From assembly GCA_019244055.1 (NCBI GenBank), contig JAFATG010000314.1, positions 1 through 49,777 of the forward strand: a stretch of 49,777 nucleotides of DNA. Direction: 5' to 3'. Source of the stretch: Acidobacteriaceae bacterium (lineage in GTDB: Bacteria > Acidobacteriota > Terriglobia > Bryobacterales > Bryobacteraceae). Each line of letters opens with the position of its first letter. Within the stretch, counting starts at the first letter, position 1. Shown piece by piece: positions 43,196 to 49,777 of this stretch. The notes under the pieces are model-generated. The model made no database searches. It saw nothing but the letters and a program-made list of their open reading frames with translations, and was not told the DNA's origin. The translations under genes were made by a program, and so were the position numbers.

Positions 43196-44178
43196 ATGAA
43201 ACGGCTATTAATTACTTCCTGTATGATATCCGCTACGGTTCTGGCCCAACAGACGGGGACAAACACTTCTGCAGGCATCTCCCCGATTCCGTTATTCCCT
43301 GCCGATGGCGCGGTTCCAGAGGGTCTAAGAAAAAACCACGTCTTTTTGGACCCGGGCAACTCAGCACTCGTCATAGCATATTCGGAAAATGGCGACGCTA
43401 TCACCAAAAGAGTGCGGCTGGGCTGTGACGTGGATCCTTTTTTCCACGTGTCCGTGCGACGGGATGACCGGGGAGACACTCTGTATGAATATACGCTTCG
43501 AAACGGTGAACGAGCCCGGCAGCGCATTACGTCGTGGACCTTCAATCTACCACTGGGCACTGCTCTCGGGGAGGCGAATCAAACAGCCGAGACACCGGGG
43601 CGGGCATCCCTACTAAAGAGCCCACCGGGCTGGAATGCGAGTGAGACTATTGATCCGGAAGGCAGACATCACTTACAGTGGTCGACGGAATCTCAGGTCG
43701 GAGGGATACCCCCCGAAATGTGGTGGCCGGATTCGCTTTTAAAAGCCAGCTAAGACCAGGATTTGTGGAAGCTTATGTCACGGGGGAGTCCGGCATGTCG
43801 AACCTAGCGACGCTGCAGTTGCCTTCGGAAATCACCAGTGAAATAAAACGTCTAGAACCTCTGCACCTAGATGAACGAACTGTGCTGACTTTGGTACCGA
43901 AGTATGCTCAGGATGCAACTCCGCTTGAAATAGCTAGCGATTACTACCGCGGAATCAAAATTCTTGTCGACAACGGATATCTCAATCCAGACTCTCCCTT
44001 TATTAAGGAGACTCTGGCTAGCTTGCAAACTTACATGGAAAGCATGGCTACCAACGAAGAACTGACACCGGCGCAGCTTCAAGGGCCAATTGTTAAAGGA
44101 ACAAACCCACTGAGCGGTGATTTAGAAACGCAGATTTATGAGGCGATGAAGGTGGCGTTAAACACCGATCTAAGGTGA
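43196..44178 (+). pseudogene. Secreted protein, copy A, frameshifted
   Basis: An AAAGGA ribosome site and a signal peptide (MKRLLITSCMISATVLAQ) start the gene. It runs in one frame to 43753 and in the -1 frame from about 43715 to 44178. The switch is at a run of six C at 43709-43714; a seventh C would join the two parts as GGIPPRNVVAGFAFKSQ. The second half continues VEAYVTGES and ends after a helical segment. It is paralogous to the next gene over both halves. No known domain was recognised. A one-base deletion in the C-run is the simplest explanation; slippage or an assembly error are possible. Confidence 0.7.
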
Positions 44179-44210
44179 AGGGCATCACGAGGGCCATAGA
44201 GGATAGTACG

Positions 44211-45184
44211 ATGATTGGAAATTGCATTCTGTTAGCGATTGTCCTCCCTCTTGCCTCAATAGGCCAAGCCCTTGTACCGGATCCAGCTCCAGTGCCCTAT
44301 CTGAATGCGGATGGGAGCATCCCAAAAGGGGAGGAGTCACACACTATATTCCTCGACCCCGGAACGGGAGATGCAGTGGCAATTTACAAGCCTTCTGGGG
44401 AGGGGGCAGCGAAGGCTAACTCTGTGCGCGTAAGTGTTCCGCTATCGAGGAATATCGATCCGAGTATTACCACAACTATCGAATACAGGACAGGATCAGG
44501 TGAATTCCGTTATGAGTACGTTCTGTGCAATGGCTCGAAGGCGCGCCAACCAGCGTACATCTGGTTCTTTGTAGGGCTGCTGGATTCTAAAGAGATCGTT
44601 GTGGAGCACCCACCCATGTGGTTGTCCCACTTCCCGGAGAACGTGGCTCAGGACAATATTGCACTTCGTTCACTGGCCGTGATGGTGAGAAACCCTGGTG
44701 TGAACAGCTCGAATCTTCCCAACGTTCCGGGCGTTTTCCCTAGACAGCAGCGCCCTGGCTTGACCTTTGTGAGCCAACGATAACCTGGTCTTTCGAAGTC
44801 TATGTACAAGGGAGAGCACAAATCGCAGAATTTCCGGACGAGCCGCCCGACAGTGTGACTGAGCCATTAGCAAAGGTGACTGGCTTCCCCTTCAATTACC
44901 GGAAAACTTTCACATTCGGTCCCAAGTATGCGCGCCAGATCAGCACTCACACTCTCGCAACGGGATATTTGCGAGATATCGAAGAATTGACTACAGCTAG
45001 CCTTATCGATCGGACAACCACCTTCTTCTCCGAGGCTAAACACGCCTTTCAAAACCTTGCAACAAATCCGACCTCCAAACAGGACTTCGTCCAGTTGAAT
45101 AGATCCAGCCAGACGGCAATAGAGAAAGAGCTAGTCGCGAGCGCAGAATTAGCTTTTTCAGAAGCGATGGTAAAGGAACGCTGA
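44211..45184 (+). pseudogene. Secreted protein, copy B, stop codon and frameshift
   Basis: A second member of the same family, starting at ATG 44211 with an AGAGGA ribosome site and a signal peptide (MIGNCILLAIVLPLASIGQA). The shared part reads HTIFLDPGTGDAVAIY against HVFLDPGNSALVIAY in copy A, and YEYVLCNGSKARQ against YEYTLRNGERARQ. The frame ends at TAA 44781-44783, where copy A encodes Leu-Arg. A T appears missing near 44791-44793, after which the -1 frame continues FEVYVQG, matching VEAYVTG of copy A, to 45184. So it has at least two lesions and is probably inactive. Function is unknown. Confidence 0.65.
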
Positions 45185-45189
45185 GTGAT

Positions 45190-46284
45190 TTATCCGGATT
45201 CGCCACACAGCTTCGGGGCTGAGTTGCTGAACGGCCGGTGAAGGGAGTCTTGACCAATATTGAAAGGCTCGCAATTTCGGAGCGCCGGCTCAAACCAGCG
45301 CCACGCTGTGCGCACGATCTCTGGGAGATCAGAATGTTGCGGTGTCCAACAAAGCTTCTGCCGTGCAAGGGAGGCGTCCGCGACGAGTATTGCCGGATCT
45401 CCCGTGCGCCGTCCAACTTCCAGCGTCGGCGGAGTCTTCTTCGTAATTTGTTCCACGGCCGCAATGATTTCTCTTACAGAATGACCCCTCCCGGCGCCTA
45501 GGTTGAGAGCGACATTCTTTTGGCCGCTGCGCAGAGACTCCAGAGCCAGCACGTGTGCCTTGGCGAGGTCTGTCACGTGGACAAAATCGCGAATCGCTGT
45601 GCCGTCAGGCGTGGGATAGTCGGACCCGAATATGCCCAGCGGTTCTTGTCCTGGAAATGTCGACAGAATGGCACGCGGAATCATGTGAGTCTCCGGATTG
45701 TGACATTCGCCAATTTCTCCCGCCGGATCCGCTCCGGCCGCATTAAAGTAACGCAAGGAGATCCAGCTCAAGTCGTACGCTTCGCCATACCAGCGGAGAA
45801 TTTTTTCAACGGCCAGCTTGGACTCGCCGTACGGGTTCACCGGATTCTGAGGATGGCTTTCGCTGATTGGCAACTGCTGCGGAACGCCATATATCGCGCA
45901 TGTTGAAGAAAACACGATTTGCCGTATCCCGCGATCCAGAACGCTATTCAGCAGAGATATTGCGTTAACTAAGTTGTTTTGAAAATACTTCCGCGGATTT
46001 GCGATCGATTCCCCGACGTAGGCAGAAGCGGCGAAATGCATTACGGCGGAGATTCGATACCGATCTATTGCGTCGCATAGCTTCGCGGTGTCCGCGATGT
46101 CCGCCTCAATCAAGGGCCCCCAGCGCACGGCGGCACGATTTCCGGTGCTTAGGTCGTCGTACGCGACCGGAAGAAAGCCCGAGGATGCGAGGCATTTGCA
46201 GGTATGGCTGCCGATATAGCCGGCGCCACCCGTCACAAGTATGTTGCGCCCGTTGCGTTCTCCCGAACAGAGAGACATAACCAT
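45190..46284 (-). CDS. galE: UDP-glucose 4-epimerase
   Basis: GalE interconverts UDP-glucose and UDP-galactose for surface glycans. The protein has NAD-binding TGGAGYIGSHTCKCL, FAASAYVGESIANP, the catalytic YGESK pair and RYFNAAGADPAGEIGE, all standard. The frame is open 26 codons upstream of 46284, but that part is not conserved in kind and the ATG at 46284 (or 46278) gives the usual N-terminus, about 364 residues. The last 32 residues after WRWFE look unlike normal GalE tails. Exactly there the similarity to the duplicated 3' fragment at 40.4 kb stops, so this tail may have been replaced by recombination. Confidence 0.9.
   Translation of the reverse strand: MVMSLCSGERNGRNILVTGGAGYIGSHTCKCLASSGFLPVAYDDLSTGNRAAVRWGPLIEADIADTAKLCDAIDRYRISAVMHFAASAYVGESIANPRKYFQNNLVNAISLLNSVLDRGIRQIVFSSTCAIYGVPQQLPISESHPQNPVNPYGESKLAVEKILRWYGEAYDLSWISLRYFNAAGADPAGEIGECHNPETHMIPRAILSTFPGQEPLGIFGSDYPTPDGTAIRDFVHVTDLAKAHVLALESLRSGQKNVALNLGAGRGHSVREIIAAVEQITKKTPPTLEVGRRTGDPAILVADASLARQKLCWTPQHSDLPEIVRTAWRWFEPALRNCEPFNIGQDSLHRPFSNSAPKLCGESG
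45289..45471 (-). repeat. Direct repeat copy 2 (within galE)
   Basis: The 183-base partner of the segment at 40452-40634, same orientation, inside the 3' part of the intact galE gene. About 89% identical by hand count. Confidence 0.85.
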
Positions 46285-46316
46285 AACTGTACAGGATCGA
46301 GACCTGAAGCCGGAAC

Positions 46317-46333
46317 CAAGGCTTATAGCCTTG
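46317..46333. promoter_or_regulatory. Small inverted repeat in the galE-methyltransferase divergent gap
   Basis: CAAGGCT and AGCCTTG form a perfect 7-base inverted repeat around TAT, followed by TTAAAAT. It lies in the 117-base gap between the divergent galE and methyltransferase starts. It may be an operator or part of a promoter; nothing further supports it. Confidence 0.3.
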
Positions 46334-46401
46334 TTAAAATCGGGGAATCGCAACACATTCATGCAGGATTACTCTCGAGTGCTGATCGGATTCGAAACGG
46401 T

Positions 46402-47589
46402 ATGGACACGAATCTGATAGACGTTAAGGACATCATTGAGAAATTTTCAATTTCCGAACTCAATGAGGCTGCCGAGCAGTATTGGAAGCGATTAGTAAAT
46501 AACCCTCGACTTCTCGCGAAGCCTTACAATATCGGCGACGCTGAGCACATCCTCCCACAATTAGGATTTTTGATCCAAGGCCTACAGCTTTATGCTGGCA
46601 TGACGGTATTAGATTTCGGGGCTGGCAGTTGCTACGCGTCGCGGATTTTGAACCAGTTGGGGTCGCGCGTAATATCTATGGATGTATCCGGCACTGCGCT
46701 CGACATAGGCAAACGCCTGGCGCAAAGGTGGCCGCCTATCGGCGATATTCCCGAACATGTTTTCTCGGTTTTTGATGGCAGGCGATTCGATCTGCCCGAT
46801 TCCAGTGTAGACCGGATATTCTGCCTGGACGCCTTTCATCATGTTCCGGATCAGGAAGCCGTTCTCCGGGAGATGGGCCGAGTCCTAAAGCACGGGGGAA
46901 TTGCCGGCTTTTCCGAGCCTGGGCCGAACCACTCTAAGACCACCGAGGCCCAGATGGAGATGCGGAACTGTAACGTTGTCGAGAATGACATCATATTGAG
47001 CGACCTGTTCGAGACCAGCCGCGAATACGGCTTTACAGATCTGCGGGTTTCGATTTCAACGATTCACCCGCCGTTAGTCCCACTTGAGAACGTCGACGAT
47101 TATCTGGCAAAACCAGAAGCCTTTGCGCAAGGGATCCGTGAGAGAGTAACGAACTTCCCGATATTTTTCCTCTACAAGGGCGATCCAACGATACGAGACA
47201 GCAGAAATCCCGGGGGTTTGTGCGCTAAGATCATGCCACACCGGCGCCGTATTTCTGTTAACGGCGGCGAGCCAGTAAAGCTGTTCGTTGATGTCGTGAA
47301 CACTTCGGCGAAAACCTGGCTTGCCAGCGGAAACCGTTCTGGATGCGTGAACTTAGGCGCGATACTCAGACACCAGACACACGCTAATCTCAGCACCGGC
47401 AAGGAATACCGGTTCTTAGTTAGCAACACCGATGTCGAACCAGGTTCGATAGTAAGCGGACTCGAAATGGATTTAGGTCCGCTGACGACCGGCAAATACT
47501 CGCTGGATATCGATCTTGTCAGCGAGTACGTTTGCTGGTTTCAGTCTCACTCCGACAGTATGGTGACCGTTGACGTCAGCGTACTTTAA
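46402..47589 (+). CDS. SAM-dependent methyltransferase with C-terminal beta-sandwich domain
   Basis: The frame is open from 46204, but it would overlap galE. The ATG at 46402 (MDTNLIDVKDI) starts the conserved part, giving 395 residues. The Methyltransf_11-type core has MTVLDFGAGSCYASRIL (motif I), SMDVSG, RIFCLDAFHHVPDQE and MGRVLKHGG. The last 110 residues form a beta-rich domain with VKLFVDVVNTSAKTWL and KYSLDIDLVSEYVCWF. It resembles the Ig-like domain seen attached to several polysaccharide methyltransferases and Wzt-like proteins, and may bind sugar. It is divergent from galE, within the glycan locus. Confidence 0.85.
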   Translation: MDTNLIDVKDIIEKFSISELNEAAEQYWKRLVNNPRLLAKPYNIGDAEHILPQLGFLIQGLQLYAGMTVLDFGAGSCYASRILNQLGSRVISMDVSGTALDIGKRLAQRWPPIGDIPEHVFSVFDGRRFDLPDSSVDRIFCLDAFHHVPDQEAVLREMGRVLKHGGIAGFSEPGPNHSKTTEAQMEMRNCNVVENDIILSDLFETSREYGFTDLRVSISTIHPPLVPLENVDDYLAKPEAFAQGIRERVTNFPIFFLYKGDPTIRDSRNPGGLCAKIMPHRRRISVNGGEPVKLFVDVVNTSAKTWLASGNRSGCVNLGAILRHQTHANLSTGKEYRFLVSNTDVEPGSIVSGLEMDLGPLTTGKYSLDIDLVSEYVCWFQSHSDSMVTVDVSVL

Positions 47590-47817
47590 CTGCTGTCCGC
47601 CAGGTCTTGGCTCGACAATCTTCAACTAAGCTCGAACGATCCAAACGCTATGTAGAACGGCTCCGTCGCGAGCCATATCTAGAGACTTTGGTATCATAGC
47701 TGCTTGCCCGGTCCGGGAAACGTTCCAGGTTTTTGAAGAAGTTACCGCCGCTTGTCATCAGACCAGTCCCCGAGGCTTGTGAGCCACGAGCCTTCAGGAG
47801 ACGGTCAAAGGTCCCGC

Positions 47818-49777
47818 ATGGAAACTGAATCCGAGACTCCAACGATAGTGCGTTCCGAGGTGCACTTCGCTGACACGGGGAAAGCAGCAGCTACCCGCGT
47901 TAGGACCATTCTGCCTGCCTGGGCTTGGTCGTGTCTCTTGTGCGCAGGCCTGCTGGTTGTCTTGCTAAGACTCTGGCGCGCTGACCTTCATGTCCCCATG
48001 ATTTACGGCGGAGATGCAATGCTTTTCGCCTCGATGGCAAAGGGCATGATCGAAGGGCATTGGATCTGGTTCAACCCGCATTTAGGCATGCCCTTTGGAT
48101 TCGATATCCGCGACCTGCCGATCTTCATCACCCTCGACGGCGCGGCTATGAAGGGGCTCACGTTCGTCAGCCACAGCCCGGGCCGCATTATAAACCTGTT
48201 ATGGCTCCTTGGCACTGTTCTGGCCTCGGGTTCCATGACTTGGTGCTTGAAGCGGTTCTCGATCACCTCGGGGGTTGCCATCTGCGGTGGTGTGATTTAC
48301 GCTCTCCAACCATTTGGGTTTTACCGTAGCGTCCAGCACCTGCATTCTCTCTTTTACCTGGTTCCATTTATCGCGACTGGAGCCATCGAGTTGGTTTCAG
48401 GGAGGATGCTGAGGAACAAGACCGGCGCTCTACCCGCTAGTGGAGGCTTGCGATTCAGAGAGCTCGTCCGTTCGGTTCCGGTATACCTATGCCTTACATG
48501 CATCGGAATCGGCCTTTCGTACGTTTACACCGCTTTTTTTTCATGCTTTCTGCTGTTCATCGCGGGGGTGCTTGCGCTCGCGATCAGGCGCCGTTTTCGG
48601 GAGTTCGCTCTGGCAGCACTCATGATTGCTCTGATATGCGGTGTGCAGCTTGTCAACTTGAGCCCAGCACTTTATTACCAGGCAGTGAATGGAAAGAATT
48701 TCGCCATGGACTTTAAGAGTCCAGCGGAACAGGAGTTTTTTGGCCTTGAGATACAACATCTCCTCACTCCGATTCCGCACAACCCGTTCCCGGCGCTTCG
48801 GCACGTCCAGGAAACGATGGCGAAAGCTGGCTTTCAACAACCTATAGAGAACACGTATTCGAAACTCGGGCTTGTTGGAAGCGCTGGTTTCCTGTTTCTC
48901 ATTGGATTCATTCTGGTGGTGTGCCTCGGCAGACCTGTCGGTCTTCAGCGCAACGACTATTTGCTTGGTGCAAGTGCCGCTTTAATGCTCGCATGTCTGC
49001 TGTTTGCAACCGTTGGCGGATTTGCAGCTTTTTTCAACACGTTCGTCGCGCCCGATATTCGTTGCTATAACCGAATCGCTCCCTACATCGACTATTTCTG
49101 CGTAGTGGCGGTGGCGTTGATGCTAGCGCGTGTAGAGGGTTGGTGGTTTCGGAGGCGCTGGCCGAAGAGCCTGTTTGCCGTAATCCTGGCGAGTATTACG
49201 ATTTTCGCGGGGGCCGATCAAGCAATGGTCTTCGATTACGTTCACTACCAACCCCGCCAGGAAGCCTTCTACAGGGACGGCGCCTTCGTAAAGAGAATCG
49301 AGGCGACATTGCCCAACGGGGCGGCCGTGTTCGAGTTGCCTTACACTCCCTTTCCTCTCTCCCCTCCTTATATCTATTACGAACAGGCCAAGCCATATCT
49401 TCATTCGAAGAAGCTTCGCTGGAGTTGGGGCGCCATGCAAGGCAGGGCCGCAGACGAGTGGGTGAAGCGCGCCGTTGCGCTTTCTGTCCCCAACATGCTT
49501 CACGAATTGGTTCACGCCGGATTTTCAGGCCTTTGGATAGACGAGCTGGGCTACATTCACGGAGATTCGCCCGAACGTCAGATTTCGGCCGTGCTTGAGA
49601 CTGCAGCCATCGGCGACGGCACTGGGAGATACTTGTTTTACGATCTTCGTTCCTTCGCGGCCAGAGTCGCTCGTGAAGAATCGAAGATGAGTCCAGCGGA
49701 GTTACTCGCGTTACATCCGGTTGAGATCATTCCCGACGGCGGAGTCTATGGCGTAGAGGTTAGTCAGACTCGCCGAT
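47818..49777 (+). CDS. Polytopic membrane protein, possible GT-C-like or YfhO-like (partial)
   Basis: The frame opens at ATG 47818 after an AAAGG ribosome site and is still open at the right edge, so at least 653 residues are present and the C-terminus is missing. About ten to twelve membrane helices are seen, the first near residues 34-52. A luminal loop MIYGGDAMLFASMAKGMIEG follows, a pattern with an early Asp as in GT-C glycosyltransferases using lipid-linked sugars. After the last helices a soluble part begins (VFELPYTPFPLSP, HSKKLRWSWG). It may act on undecaprenyl-linked sugars in the same locus. Exact family is not certain. Confidence 0.75.
   Translation, partial: METESETPTIVRSEVHFADTGKAAATRVRTILPAWAWSCLLCAGLLVVLLRLWRADLHVPMIYGGDAMLFASMAKGMIEGHWIWFNPHLGMPFGFDIRDLPIFITLDGAAMKGLTFVSHSPGRIINLLWLLGTVLASGSMTWCLKRFSITSGVAICGGVIYALQPFGFYRSVQHLHSLFYLVPFIATGAIELVSGRMLRNKTGALPASGGLRFRELVRSVPVYLCLTCIGIGLSYVYTAFFSCFLLFIAGVLALAIRRRFREFALAALMIALICGVQLVNLSPALYYQAVNGKNFAMDFKSPAEQEFFGLEIQHLLTPIPHNPFPALRHVQETMAKAGFQQPIENTYSKLGLVGSAGFLFLIGFILVVCLGRPVGLQRNDYLLGASAALMLACLLFATVGGFAAFFNTFVAPDIRCYNRIAPYIDYFCVVAVALMLARVEGWWFRRRWPKSLFAVILASITIFAGADQAMVFDYVHYQPRQEAFYRDGAFVKRIEATLPNGAAVFELPYTPFPLSPPYIYYEQAKPYLHSKKLRWSWGAMQGRAADEWVKRAVALSVPNMLHELVHAGFSGLWIDELGYIHGDSPERQISAVLETAAIGDGTGRYLFYDLRSFAARVAREESKMSPAELLALHPVEIIPDGGVYGVEVSQTRR

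Noticed and set aside
43709-43714. Canonical programmed -1 frameshift site at the C6 run
   Set aside because: The heptamer is A-CCC-CCC, which re-pairs poorly in the P site, and no clear downstream stem was seen; a one-base deletion is simpler.

Overview
The window looks like a chromosomal segment of an Acidobacteriota bacterium. This is inferred from gene content, not from a marker gene. The clues are a MacB-like permease of the ADOP type paired with a PadR regulator, a long hopanoid operon, lpxD and outer-membrane proteins (diderm envelope), and secreted proteins with many sialidase-type repeats. GC content is fairly high, except for an AT-richer stretch at about 42.3-45.2 kb. Coding density is high and many genes start with TTG or GTG. 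I saw no rRNA, tRNA, CRISPR array or intact insertion sequence.

1-4.4 kb, minus strand: an outer-membrane protein cut by the left edge (barrel, Ig-like region, start of an OmpA-like domain) and a secreted Asp-box protein. 4.4-13.1 kb, plus strand: one tightly packed operon for isoprenoid and hopanoid synthesis. It holds ispH, shc, hpnA, hpnG, two zinc alcohol dehydrogenases, hpnC and hpnD. IspH supplies C5 units, HpnC and HpnD work on the farnesyl-PP to squalene branch, Shc cyclises squalene, and HpnG acts on the extended side chain. The two dehydrogenases sit where a side-chain aldehyde reductase would be useful. No hpnE or hpnH is in view.

13.5-22.8 kb: an uncharacterised membrane protein, a class I mannose-6-phosphate isomerase, a long-chain acyl-CoA ligase, the ADOP permease with its PadR regulator, and a LOG-family protein. 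22.8-29.2 kb: a small secreted protein, a fumarylacetoacetate-hydrolase-family enzyme, lpxD, a Uma2-type nuclease, ubiX, a partial ATP synthase operon (two AtpI-like proteins, subunit a, subunit c, then a terminator), and a DapA-family lyase.

29.2-29.8 kb is a graveyard of toxin-antitoxin genes: an intact RHH antitoxin, a MazF stub, an Xre/MbcA-type antitoxin with an internal deletion, and the first codons of a RES toxin. The RES codons run in frame into the next gene. 29.8-49.8 kb is a surface-polysaccharide region: a glycosyltransferase with seven 38-residue repeats, gmd, a GT-GT-methyltransferase fusion, another GT4 enzyme, a GT-tail-like protein, a coiled-coil methyltransferase, galE, a second methyltransferase, and a large membrane protein cut by the right edge.

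Inside that region, 40.4-45.2 kb is a decaying island of secreted proteins. A nonsense codon breaks an FG-GAP-like repeat protein. One M15-peptidase-like gene is intact. Two paralogous secreted genes are frameshifted at corresponding places. The island is bracketed by two direct copies of the galE 3' end, 89% identical by hand count.
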